Source: Salvia splendens (Eukaryota > Streptophyta > Magnoliopsida > Lamiales > Lamiaceae). From it: a DNA stretch of 64,000 nt. The DNA lies in the NCBI RefSeq assembly GCF_004379255.2, contig NC_056035.1, forward strand, positions 26,350,502-26,414,501, in the 5' to 3' direction. This document shows, piece by piece, positions 1 through 10,474 of the stretch. Position 1 is the stretch's first letter; each line of letters opens with the position of its first letter. A model generated the notes under the pieces. It saw only the letters and a program-made list of their open reading frames with translations. It ran no database searches and was not told where the DNA came from. Made by a program: the position numbers and the translations under genes.

Positions 1-576
1 ACCACGCCTTAAGCACTTGAACATGGACCTAAATACTAAAGTGAGAAACTTGGAAAGCATGAAAAATTGAGTTGAGAGCTTAAACTAAATCTAAACTAGT
101 GAGAATGAATGAAAGAGTGTTTTGAATGCTTTGAGAGAAACATGGAATTGAAATCAGAGACGGGGCTTGCACTGAAATTGCTAAACTAATGGCAACTTGA
201 AACGAAGAAATTGCTTGAGATCATTTTTTGAAATTACTAGAACGAAAACAGAGGTTTAAGAAATTTGTGAGATTGGAACAAGAAATAGATCATAATAGGT
301 GCAAGAGAATATAATAGACTACTAGAAAACTTAAACTAGGAAATTTCTAAACTAAAGCTTGAAAAAAAAGAAAAAAACTCTATTAACTTAAAGCTTACTG
401 CAACTAAATTAAAGACTCCAACTAAAATCATCTCTCCTGATCTTATTTTAAAATTGTTGGAGGAATCGTGTAAGGCCTATTTTGATGAGAATCTTATGAT
501 ACTTGTTGTTGCTTTTCACAAGTTTCTTATACACGGTGATTTTCTTATTCCACATGTTGTGCATTAAGGTATATGG

Positions 577-1254
577 ATGCAATGCTCATATATTTTTGAT
601 CATTTCTTGAAGTTGTTGGGACAATTGAATGAAACCCCTTGTATTAAACTTGGCTTGTTGGTTGATATATTTTCATGCAAACTTGATGTGAATTGTCATG
701 AACCTCCTCTATATGTTGAACAAGAGTTTGTCAAGTTGTGGAAGGGTATTCCTTATTTGAGCAAGATTGGTGTGTTAATGATTGAAAATGATTCTTCGTT
801 GCATGATCATGAGAATAAGATATTTGTGCTTAGGCATCTCTTGATAACTTTTCATTTTGCACACTATGAGGACACTTTCTTATATACACATAGCTCTAAT
901 GAGAATGCCAAACTTTTTGTGAACATATTGAAGAACATGGGAATAGGTAGTGTGGGAATGCTTGAGACAAAAAGAGTCAAATTGTGTGATACTTATGTGT
1001 TGTGGCATAATACTTGTTTTCCATGCGTGACAATTAAGCCGTTCAATGGGGTTGGCATCTTTTATTGTCATTTTATCAAAGACTATGCATCACATGGTGT
1101 TCTTTGGGACTTCAATGTTAAAGATTTCCTAGGATTTTGTTTTCACAAAGCTTATGTATTAGTTTTGAGCTTGTTGGAGCGTGTCCACCGCCTTGGTGTG
1201 GTGATTTCTATTATAGTCGTTAGTGGTCTTAATAATTATCATCCTATTTTATAG
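577..1254 (+). CDS. Unrecognised 225-codon ORF inside the retroelement remnant
   Basis: This open frame starts at an ATG and ends with TAG, 18 bases before the frame holding the Ty3/gypsy tail motif. The product is rich in Leu, Phe, His and Cys. I see no signal peptide, zinc knuckle, protease or RT motif, and I do not recognise the family. Near the C-terminus a run with the residues LVLSLLERVHRLGVV looks amphipathic. The following polyprotein tail suggests it is transposon cargo or a decayed internal ORF rather than a host gene. Upstream frames are broken, so the true N-terminus may lie further left. A chance ORF in AT-rich DNA is possible but less likely at this length. Confidence 0.35.
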   Translation: MQCSYIFDHFLKLLGQLNETPCIKLGLLVDIFSCKLDVNCHEPPLYVEQEFVKLWKGIPYLSKIGVLMIENDSSLHDHENKIFVLRHLLITFHFAHYEDTFLYTHSSNENAKLFVNILKNMGIGSVGMLETKRVKLCDTYVLWHNTCFPCVTIKPFNGVGIFYCHFIKDYASHGVLWDFNVKDFLGFCFHKAYVLVLSLLERVHRLGVVISIIVVSGLNNYHPIL

Positions 1255-1256
1255 GT

Positions 1257-1753
1257 TTGCGGAACCCGGATTTAAGGGCAAATCCTTTCCAAGAAGGGGA
1301 GGATGATATGACCATGGGTGCTAGACATCAAGAGTCATCACTTCGGCATGAAACATGGACTGATTGGAGTCCAAGGATGAGAGAGAAGACATGCCAAGGA
1401 TCCAATAAAACTAGCGGACCTCCCAAGGAGGCGAGGAATAGAGAAGGCTCGGTTTTAGGACAAATCCTTTCCAAGAAGGGGAGGATGATATGACCCCACG
1501 TGGAGGCCCCATGACGAGGTCCATGGCGAGGCAGGTACGGGAATGGCTCTCTACTTTTGTGCAAAAGGTCATGCTAGAGGAGTCCCTGAGGAACGAGGTG
1601 CCCACGATGAGGAACGTGCTGAAATTTGAAGGAGGAAACATTCCACCCGACCGGGTGGGATTTGATGCACCAAACCAACCGGCCAGGTACAACATTCTGG
1701 AGGAGCCGCAACCAAACTCCCCCACCCTGCCGGGTGCCCCGTCCAAGGCGTGA
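1257..1753 (+). pseudogene. C-terminal tail of a Ty3/gypsy polyprotein, duplicated and frameshifted
   Basis: A first frame (to 1493) reads NPDLRANPFQEGEDD near its start. A second (1490-1753) reads GPMTRSMARQVREWL. In plant Ty3/gypsy polyproteins a NPFQEGxDD motif followed by GPMTRxxAK is the usual end of the protein, after integrase. Here the two motifs are in different frames, because a 35-base segment containing the NPFQEGEDD codons is repeated 182 bases downstream out of frame. Integrase and RT are absent from the window, so only the tail survives. The segment is non-functional as protein. Confidence 0.55.
1279..1495 (+). repeat. 35-bp perfect direct repeat, 182-bp period
   Basis: Bases 1279-1313 and 1461-1495 are identical over 35 positions. 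Each copy holds a purine-rich run, AAGAAGGGGAGGATGATA, followed by TGACC. The first copy codes for the NPFQEGEDD tail motif; the second is in another frame. The purine run could also resemble a polypurine tract, but coding motifs continue after it. Confidence 0.85.
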
Positions 1754-1895
1754 AAGGTTTCAGAGCGTTCCACCCGGCCGGGTGACTTTTGGTCATCTCG
1801 TCCACCCAGCCGGGTAGTCAACGGAAGGAAGCCGGACTCCAGAGACTTTCACCCGACCGGGTGATTTAATACCCTAATATTCACCCGGCCAGGCG
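1644..1895 (+). repeat. Array of seven 14-nt near-palindromes (CACCCGRCCGGGTG)
   Basis: Copies start at 1644, 1676 (degenerate), 1723, 1771, 1803, 1850 and 1882. The copy at 1771-1784, CACCCGGCCGGGTG, is a perfect palindrome; the others differ from it by one to four bases. Start-to-start spacings are 32, 47, 48, 32, 47 and 32. The sequence between copies is not repeated, so this is not a simple tandem repeat. It lies between the polyprotein tail and a TATA box. Confidence 0.85.
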
Positions 1896-1948
1896 TAGTA
1901 ACGCTGCCTAGATTTTGTGGACCTTTTTCTTAGGATTTGGGCCTAAAC

Positions 1949-1956
1949 TATAAATA
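1949..1956 (+). promoter_or_regulatory. Candidate TATA box (TATAAATA) of an LTR
   Basis: TATAAATA is preceded by TTGGGCCTAAAC and followed by a C/T-rich run, the arrangement seen in several LTRs of this window. The surrounding region 1900-2387 otherwise contains no ORF and no recognisable element boundary. Confidence 0.4.
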
Positions 1957-2387
1957 CCCCTTTTTCTCATTTTATTGCTGAGTTTTTGCTGAAATCATAT
2001 ACTTGAGAAATTTGTTCATCTTGAAGAGGGTTTTCATCTAATTCCTAGATTTAGGTTGCTTGGTTCATCAATTCCTAGTCAAGTATGGATCAAGTAGAGG
2101 TATTCTTTGAAGATTGTGGTTGCCTTGAAGATCTAGCCATGAATGTAGGTTAGTTATGTTGTAAGTGCCTTAGCTTACTTCATTAATGACTTTGTATTCC
2201 AATTTCCACCCGATCCAGTGTTAATCCTTCTTGTTTCATCTTAGTTTCATTAGTTCTTGTTGGATCTATGTTTTACCTTTGTTAATTTTAATAAATTGAA
2301 AATCTACTTCACCAAAAATATTTGATCTATTATTGGGTTTTTCCTTGAGTTAATGGATTATGAATTACATGGATCCATATCACAGTT

Positions 2388-3545
2388 TGATGAGGCTCGT
2401 TTCATGCATGTGTTCCATGGCTAAACTGCACTCAAATCCATGAACTAACGTTTATTTTTGAGTCATGTGTGTGTGAAATCCACCATTTTCAGAAGAAAGA
2501 ATAAATTAGTTGGGCGGAAGCACGAAGGAAGAAACGAAGGAAAAAACTGCGGCATTGAGTGGATCAAGTCAGAAATTAAACTGGGCCAGCAGGAGTTCCA
2601 CATGAAGATAGAGCGAGAGACCCCTACAAAATGCGAGGATGGTACCGTAGGGATCAGAACCCTACGCCTCTCTATATAAAGAAATATCCCAGCAAGTGGT
2701 GAAGGGGGGTCTCACATTGATTGGAAGTTAGAATATCTTTTGGAATTCTGGGTTGAACTTGGAACTCTTTACTTCCTGTTTCTTGTTTTCGCGGCACACA
2801 CACACTTGGTTTTAGTTAGTCTAGTTTAGTTGGCACTTGATGGTAGTTTTCGTCACTGTTATATTTCTGTTCTTGCTATTCCACTCCGAAAAGGGGTGAT
2901 GAAACAATATCCTGCTTTTGTAGTTCACTTTTGGATGTTATTGAATGTTGTTGTTTGGATGTAGTAGATTTGAAGTTAAAACTTCATTTCCAGCTAATGT
3001 GTTTTTTTCATGCATGATACTTCTTACCTATTTCTGATTTCTATTTCTCGATGCATATCCTAGCTCGAATGTTTTGCTTCATGTTGATTTGATCAGATCT
3101 AATGTTTTACATCTGAGTAGCCTTGAGATGACTAGATCTAGTAGCTACTGTTATATTTCTGCATGAGTGTGGGTTAATTTCTCAAGTCCAATAGTTTAAC
3201 TTAATCCACCCCTAGAAAGCGTGGCAGCAGCCATCCGCATTTCGTGTCTCGCAAGCAAATGTCAAACACATCATCTCTGTGGGATCGATCCTTACTTCCC
3301 TATACTAGTTAATAATATTATGGGTTAAGTTTTTGAAAACACGCTTCTGCACTCTTTTTTATCTCACTTGAGTAGGAGTAGATCAAATTGATCAGACCAG
3401 ATCTTTACTGGATCACTATCATGTCCTCACAGGTAGAAGGGCACGCAATAGACTAGCCGAATCATTTCGACAACCCAACTTGAGCAAGCCACAATGAAAA
3501 TAGAGAGAAACTGTAAGAAGGGTAGACAGCAAGCGAGTCACTTCA
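2388..3545 (+). repeat. 5' LTR of element A
   Basis: The LTR starts TGATGAGGCTCG and ends CACTTCA just before the PBS. A TATA-like TATATAAA lies near 2672. Most of it aligns by eye with 15176-18018. It lacks 237 bases present in the 3' LTR (17409-17645); the missing part is bounded in the 3' copy by TTAATTT direct repeats, which suggests a deletion here. Confidence 0.8.
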
Positions 3546-3547
3546 AA

Positions 3548-3565
3548 TGGTGCCGATGTCGGGGA
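3548..3565 (+). promoter_or_regulatory. Primer binding site, tRNA-Asp type (3 mismatches)
   Basis: TGGTGCCGATGTCGGGGA lies two bases after the 5' LTR end. The expected complement of the plant tRNA-Asp 3' end is TGGCGCCGTTGCCGGGGA, giving 15 of 18 matches. Better preserved versions occur at 15379-15395 and 56029-56046. A tRNA-Asp PBS is typical of the Athila lineage. Confidence 0.7.
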
Positions 3566-3763
3566 TGATGGCGTTTACCCTACATTTGCTGTAAGACACT
3601 TTGGGTGTAAATATTTTTAATATTTTCGACTTCTTGTTTTAATTTCAGTTAAGAGACAACTCAGGGCAACATAGAGAAGAATCAACGTCCTGATCTATGT
3701 GGATCAAGCTTTATCCCCTGCTGGTGTGAGCCAAGGGGACTGCTGAAGCGAGGGAACGCATAG

Positions 3764-6126
3764 ATGGGCGGGGCGTCTCAGGTTTTTCTTAAGCATTTTA
3801 GTTTAAATTTTGTAAATAAACTTTTTGTTGTTTTCTGTTTGCCACAGTTGGAGAACATCGAGTCCAGGAGGCGAATAGAGGAAGAAGAAGGAGTGGAGCC
3901 AACCACTGTCCATGATGAATCAATTCCCACTTCACTAATCGACTCGGGTGCCAACTATGAGGAAGATGAGGACATCACCTTCGTGAGTCCACATGAATCA
4001 ATAGCCACCCCATATAAGAAGGAAGTCCAGAAGGAACCCACCATGGTTTGTGACCAGGGAGCTGATCTGGAGATAGGCTTACTATATGCCCACTTAGTGG
4101 ACGAATGAACATTTGCCATATCTACCACTCCGGGGCAGTAAGCGGTGTATGTGAACCCAGAAGTACTTGCCATCTTACCTACCTTTTTGGGAGCTGGTGT
4201 TGAGAGTCCAATTGAATGTCTTTGTGAGTTCGACAAAATTTGCAGAGTGCAGAAAAGCTCAAAGGGGTCAAGTGAGGAGGATTTCAAGCTGAGACCTATT
4301 TACCTCTCTTTGAAAGGCGAAGTAGATGCTTGGTTTAGAGGATTGGAGTCCAATAGCATCAGCACATGGTCAGATTTCAAAGGGGAATTCTTGAACCAAT
4401 TTTTCCGAGCAACAAAAGCAAATGCACTCAGAAGGGAAATCAGAGAAGCTACCCAAAGGTGTGGTGAAGGCCTGAGCAAATATTGACACAGATAAAAGAT
4501 CTTCTGGATGCATGCCCTAACCATAATCTGCAGGAAGTGGAGGTCTATTCAAGGTTCTATGATGGGATGGACATGAAGAGCAAAGACTTAGTGAACTCAT
4601 CAAGCGGAGGAAATTTCTACAAACTCAGGTTGAGTATGACCAAGATTGTCATGGAAAGGCTCCTAAATGCAAAAAGGGAGTACGACGATACGTCAATCAT
4701 AGCCCAACCATAGAAAGTGAAAAGTGCTCCCACAGCAGACGATGACAATCTACTGAAGAGCCGAATTGACAAGCTAGAGGAAACACTCCAGTTAGTGATT
4801 GAGTCAAGCTAACCTAAGGTCTTCCCACTCCAAAACCCACTTCCTAACTGATCAAGTGAGTTTTCGCCAGAATACATGGGAGATCTGGAGTTCAAATAGG
4901 AGTTGGAACCTCGAAGGTCAAGCAGAGGTGTACCAACAGGAATACCCACACAGTGGAGAATTGAGCTGGCCGGGAGAGTACACAACTTTCCCATGCGATA
5001 CAGAGCCCTATCCGATTCCCACTCAAACTCTTACTTGGCATATGGGATATCTACACTACCAACCTCACCCTGAATTTCCAAGCCATAAGTACAGCCCACA
5101 GACATACCAACCTGACTATTCCAGTCAGTACCCTTCATTCCCAAGTCATCCTTATCAGGCCTACCCCCCGAGGCAGGGGACCACTTTCCTACATGGTCAA
5201 ATGATGACTGGCGATCTCAAAAGCCTCATTATTACCAAGACCAAACTTGTCTTGATCAACATCGATATCAACCTCAACCTCAACAGAGCTTTGAACAGCC
5301 CTTGAATGACAATCAATATGCAAATTTTACAGAAGGAGGGATTGAGGGGTTGATCGTATCACAATAGAACACGAGGAGCTGCATGAGGTCAAATGATGAA
5401 TTGGTGATGGAAACGCAGCACACCTATGATGAGCAGAAATCCCACATGGATGAAATGATTTGGTAGGTCGCGCTATTGACTGAGTTGATGAAAGAGATAC
5501 AAGAGGACAGCACAAAGAAGATGGAAGAGGGAGATGGTGTAAGTGAAGTCGAGGAAAAAGAAACATCTAGTGCTGTGGACAAGTCAGAGCCATCACTGGA
5601 GAAACAAGAAGGGATCAAAGATGTTGGAGTAGAACTAGCAGAAGAAGAGTCTCAAACTGAAAAGGAGTCTACCTCCATACTTCGTGGGAACGAGATGTCA
5701 CGGAACATTCCAGAGGAACCAAAGAATGAGCCTCAAGAGACTGAAGGAGAAATCATCAAGCGTTCTGAGGGACTAGACAATGCATTGTTCTGTCTCCAGA
5801 CAAGAAAAGTGAATGTGCTTGGTAAAAAGGTGGAGAAATTCGCAAATGCGGTGGAAGGAGAAAATGCATCGACAGAGAGACCACCTCCAGTGATTGACAA
5901 GTCTGAGGGGTATTGCTACGAAGAAGAATGGACAGAGCCAAAGAAATGGGAAACTAAAAGGAAGGCTGCAAGATTCATCTACTGGATGCAACCACAACTA
6001 TGGCCAAAACCGATCAAAACGGAGGAGCTCCCTGACCCTGGATTACGTCCCAATGAGAATAAGAAAATTCAGGGGACTTACAGGAATCACAAGAAAAGGT
6101 GGGGTGCAATTTTCGGAAGTATGTGA
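3764..6126 (+). pseudogene. Decayed Athila-type gag of element A
   Basis: The N-terminal acidic part (3764-4108) is followed by a stop. A retrotransposon gag domain then spans 4145-4713, with the pattern LSLKGEVDAWFRGL, WSDFKGEFLNQFF, LLDACPNHN and KDLVNSSSGG, broken by a stop and a frameshift near 4484. A Tyr/Pro/Gln/His-rich linker covers 4799-5305. A Glu/Lys-rich C-terminal part (5476-6126) ends with LRPNENKKIQGTYRNHKKR at about 6043-6100. The same order of domains occurs in element G (53138-55657, minus strand). No zinc knuckle, protease or RT follows. The frame changes at least three times, so no functional protein is expected. Confidence 0.75.
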
Positions 6127-6536
6127 AGCGGGAGAAACCCCACTTCGCATACTCAGCCTGATCAAGTAAGAAATGTTCGTTGGACAATTTTTGGAAATTG
6201 GATCACTCGGCTCGATATGAGATACTTGATCAAGTGAATTCCGAGAATTACCCACGACTTGGAATGAATGTTTTTAATTTCACTTTTTGTTTTATTTTAA
6301 AAAAAGAAAACTCTCAAAATAATACAAGAAAATGGTGAAAATATTTTCAAAACCTTTGGACGTATCTGGAAGGAGTTCTATTTTAATGATAAATCTTTAA
6401 TTCTCGGAAGAGAATCTCCGACTAGTACTCCACAAAATCTCTTATTTTGTTTATTTTACTTTTGGGTCAGGAATTAGCTAAATAAGTAAGAGGGAGGAAA
6501 TGGATGAGTAAATTTGTCTTTAACCGGGAGGAGTAT
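6127..6536 (+). other. Untranslated stretch after the gag remnant, ending in a purine run
   Basis: No ORF or RNA gene is visible. The sequence is AT-rich and ends AACCGGGAGGAGTAT directly before the LTR start at 6537. That purine-rich end looks like a polypurine tract, yet its last five bases AGTAT are also repeated after the LTR at 11008-11012. Both readings, 3' LTR with its PPT or solo LTR with its target duplication, remain possible. Confidence 0.45.
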
Positions 6537-7650
6537 TGATAAGGCTCGTTTCATGCATTGGTTTTTGGTGATATTACATGCTTTTTTGGGAAGATAATGC
6601 GTAAATTTGAGATTAAGTGTGCAGATATTTGCTGGGTCAAGTAGATGCTGCAAATTGACCGAGCAGATGCAAAATGAGCAGAAAAGGAGTAAAAAGTGTC
6701 AAAAATCCGCTAGATCAAGGAGAATTATCAGGAGAGCAGGTGTGTAAAAATCTGTCAGACCCAGGAACGCACACAAATTACCCGGGGCGGGGAAAATGGA
6801 GCAGAAAAGGTGAAGAAAGGAGCAGATTTAAAAGATCATATTTTAAGGGTATAAACGTCAAATCATGAAGAGCATACCCTAGGGATTCGAGCTTGAAGCC
6901 TCCCTATATAAAGGGACCAACATGAATGAAGAAGGGGGCGCTTAACGCTATGGTAGTTAGGTAGGAAACTCTCATAGGCGCTTAACGCCACCGCTTTCTT
7001 AGCTTAGTTTAGTTTAGTTGCTGATTTCTTAGCTTAGTTCAATGGTTTCGATGGTGGAATTAACGACTCCGACGTTGGATCCTTGCTTTCTTTACCGCTT
7101 TTGAAATGATGTAGTTGGATCTCGAGTTTCATCAGAGGAATTGACGACTCCGCCTTTGGATCTCGACCTATTTCTGGTTTTATGAAGCTTTGGTGTTTAT
7201 TTTCATCTTGATGATGCTATTTACTCATGTTTCTTGGATGATTTTCGCAATTGGTGGCTTAGATGTTTAGATCCATGATGTTTACATGATTTCCAGTAGT
7301 TTAGAGGTTGAGATCTAGTTGTTCACGTGTTCGAATTCTGAGATTTGTTAGTTTAGGTGATGCATGCAAGGTTAATCTGTGTTTATTCCGCTTTCTGCTT
7401 GATCCAGGAGAGTAGATCTGGCAGTTCTAGCTTGAATTTCGTGTTTACGTTTCGTTTTCGATGTTGGATTGTGGTGGATCTGAATCTGTGTTGGTGGATC
7501 TGAAGTTCTCTGTTTCTATTCTGCATGATTCTGGCTGTTTACTGTTCGATCTCGCATCTGCTAGACCCAGTAGCGTAGATCTGTTAGTTTAGGCTTTAAT
7601 TTCATGTTCAAATTTAAATCTGAGATTGCTCTGTTTTTATGGTGTTTAAT

Positions 7651-10474
7651 TGTAACGCCCGTACTTTTTATAGTGCTTGTCGCGCATAAAATCGAGGAAC
7701 GGTCGAGGAATTTATATTTGGAACAACACCAAATATCAGTGGTTGCGTTGGATGATTTTAATCGTTGTGAAGACAAGATAACGAATTAATTAAAGTTTCC
7801 GTCAATTTTAATTAATAGAAAGAAATGCGAGAATGTAAAGTATATATATAAATGGGCTTCTCATTTAAAATTGAAGTCCAAACGTTTATATAAAATGGCT
7901 TTGGGCCACAACAATTAAAAAGTCTAACCAATAAAGAATTATACAAATTGGGCTTGCAACTAAATAAGCCCGAATCAAGTAAATCAAATGGGAGCCCAAT
8001 TCATTCCAAAAGGAGGGAGCAAGCCCAATACTTCTTCTCTTTCTTTCCTTCTCCCATTCTCGGCCGGTTCTTCACCATGGAGACCCTCCATTTCTAACTC
8101 TTCCATCTTCCATCCTTCCACCTTCCTCATTCATTCCTACAACCAAAAGACACACTATTTAACACATCCACCCTTTCACTTCACAATACATTTTTTTCAA
8201 CAAGCAAATTGAGAGAAAAAAAAGAGGGAGCCGAGAGAAAGAGTGCCGAGAAGAAGGGGGAGAAATTTGCTACCATCTTTGTTCTTCCACAACCAAGTTC
8301 AATCCATTGAGGTATAATCTCTACCCCCTCTAAAGCATGAAGTTTAGCATATGTCTCGTTACTTATTTCATACATTCACCTCCCACAAGTAATTCAAACA
8401 ATTCAACAATTAACCCCAATCGAACTCCCGCCGTGATTAATCGAAAACTTGAAAGAACATAGCTTCGTAATTAGAACTTATCTTGCGGAATGTTTCGGGG
8501 TGGTTCGGGTTACGTTCGGGGCTACCGGGTAGCGACTCGGGGGGGAAGGAGAAGGCTGCCGGCAGTGGTGGTTGTTTTCTTCCGGCAGCTGGACCGCCAC
8601 GACAACGGCGGCGACAGCTGACTCGGCGCTGCTGGTGGCTGAACGGCGACAGCAGCAGCGGCGGCGTCACGACTTCGACCGCAGCAAGCAGCAGCGTTCT
8701 GGGCAGAGGCGGACGACGGACGCCTGACCCCGCGTTGGCGACAGTAGGTCCTTCCGGCGAGCAGCGGCCGGCGACGGAGGGTGAGGAATGGGAGAAGCCG
8801 ACGGCGGCGGGTTCGCGATGGCGGATTCGTGGAGCAGCTGCAGCGGCAGCGGCGGTGACCTCCGTTCTGGAGAGAGGCGACGATATTTGAAGAAGAAGAA
8901 TGAATGGGAAATATTTTTTGGAAGAGGAAAACAGAGGAGGGCGTCGGTAGAGAGAAGAGGGAGAGAAGAAAAGAGAGAAATGGGGGTAAAGGGGAGAGAG
9001 GCGTGGGGAAGAGAAAGTAAAGAGATTTGGGTCTTTTGTTTTTTTTTAGTCTTGGGCTTTTGTTTTTATTTTGGGCCTTGTAATTTAATTATGAAGGAAA
9101 GTATTTTTTTTAGGCTTTTCTCAATTAATTGGGAGATATAAGGTGGGGAAATAATTAAGGCTTGGGTCTTTTGATAAATCGTTTGGTCGATAATTTAATT
9201 GTGAAGAATTATTTAGTTAATTCCGAAATATTTTGAAGGATGAATAATTTTATCCTAAGTATGAAAGAAAATAATTTACGAAGAGAAATAGTTGCGATAA
9301 TTTAAGTATGCGCTTAAATAACTTTTGGAAATTTATTCCGACATCATGGAAAGGACGAGGAGCCAACGGAGGAAAGTATTGGCGTAAGCGGCCGACCGGC
9401 GTCACACGCGAAGCCTTCGGCGGCCGCCGAATAATCGAAAATGCATGAAAACCGAGGAAACGAATTAAAAGATTTTAATTGGAGTGCATGCATTCTAAAT
9501 ATCTTCGTTACCGAGATTTGATCTGAACTTTATGTATTTTCCGAAAACGTGGTTCGCACGGCCGCTAAAGTCGGAACGAGAAGCTACTTCAGGAAAAACT
9601 CTAAGCTTTTGAGGTGGGCTCTATTACTTAAACTCTTTTATTGCAATGATATGTTTATGGAGAAATAAGGGTGGTTTGAATGTTATGTCATGCCGTATTT
9701 TATATTTTGAATTGCCTATCTGATTGTCTACTAGGATAATGTCCTACTAGACTTTGAAGGTTAACGAATTCGGGTCTGACCAGGGAGTGAGTCCCTACTC
9801 AGACTAGTGCACTGATGGGGATCGTGAGCCGTCCTTTGTGGTCGGCCGGTCCAGTGATCGAGTTTGTGGCCACATTCTCGTTTCACATGATGGTTCAGAT
9901 ATGGTACATGATGGAGGATGACGATGATGTTGCATGCGCATGCACCTTTTTATGGAAATGATTTTAGTGTTTGCATGCACCTTTTTATGGAAATGATTTT
10001 TGTGTTTCTCGGCCTTTTTAAAGTAAAACCCGAGTTTCACTCTATGATGGCTTGACATAATTTAACGATAAATGTATTTCGGGCATGAGTTCATTAAGTG
10101 CATCAAGTACTCAGCCCCTGCATATGTTTTCCTTATGTGCAGGTTGAGCGTGGATGGGATGCGGAGGATGTTGAGCATTGGACCGAGATCATATTCAATA
10201 AACGTTCCAGTTACTATTGTGTCTTCATACATAGTAGTAGCTAACTCTCAAATGCTTCCGCTACTCTAAGTTTTAAGAACTCTTATATTCGTTGGACTGC
10301 TTTTGTTCGAACTATGTTGCTTCGTAATCGAAGACTATGATTTGATAATAAAGTTTCGTCTTTGATCTACATGTTGTACCCATTAAATTGTTTCCCCCTT
10401 CTTCCCCGCTTCTTATTTCCCCCATTAGTCGCGATCCACCGTGCTTTGTAACCTTAGGAAGTCCGGTCATGACA
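7651..10474 (+). mobile_element. Solo LTR of a chromovirus-like Ty3/gypsy element, nested in LTR B
   Basis: The segment starts TGTAACGCCCGTAC and ends GGTCATGACA. TTAAT is duplicated exactly at 7646-7650 and 10475-10479. Its length, 2824 bp, matches the complete LTR of element C (2836 bp). Its 3' third resembles that LTR: both carry a run around GTGCAGGTTGAGCG and a GGTCGGCCGGTCCAG-like run. This relates it to the C family on the opposite strand. No internal sequence is present. A GC-rich block with short tandem codon-like repeats lies at about 8480-8880. Confidence 0.8.
8480..8880. repeat. GC-rich, GCAGC/GGCGGC-rich block within the solo LTR
   Basis: This 400-bp stretch is far more GC-rich than its AT-rich surroundings and contains many CAGCAGC and GGCGGC runs. 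It is open in both strands (plus frame 8483-8890), giving Gly/Ala/Arg/Ser-rich translations, as simple GC-rich DNA commonly does. Its position inside the LTR, upstream of an AG-rich run, suggests untranslated leader sequence rather than a gene. Confidence 0.5.

Larger units (their letters stand above)
1..2387 (+). mobile_element. Degenerate Ty3/gypsy-type retroelement remnant (3' part)
   Basis: This segment ends where the LTR of element A begins at 2388. Bases 1-576 give only short broken frames, with a Lys/Glu/Asn-rich coiled-coil look. They are followed by an unrecognised ORF (577-1254), a polyprotein tail carrying NPFQEGEDD and GPMTRSMAR motifs, and a noncoding part with a TATA box. The tail motifs are the kind found at the C-terminus of plant Ty3/gypsy polyproteins. 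No PBS, RT or integrase is visible, so the lineage cannot be fixed. The left end lies outside the window, and the right end was probably cut or displaced by element A. Confidence 0.6.

Noticed and set aside
1644..1895. CRISPR-like repeat-spacer appearance
   Set aside because: Repeats are 14 nt, palindromic and in plant retroelement DNA; spacers of 18 and 33 nt and the eukaryotic context exclude CRISPR.
8483..9141. Gly/Ala/Arg-rich open frames, overlapping on both strands
   Set aside because: They lie in a GC-rich simple-sequence block inside a solo LTR, are open on both strands for compositional reasons and show no domain.
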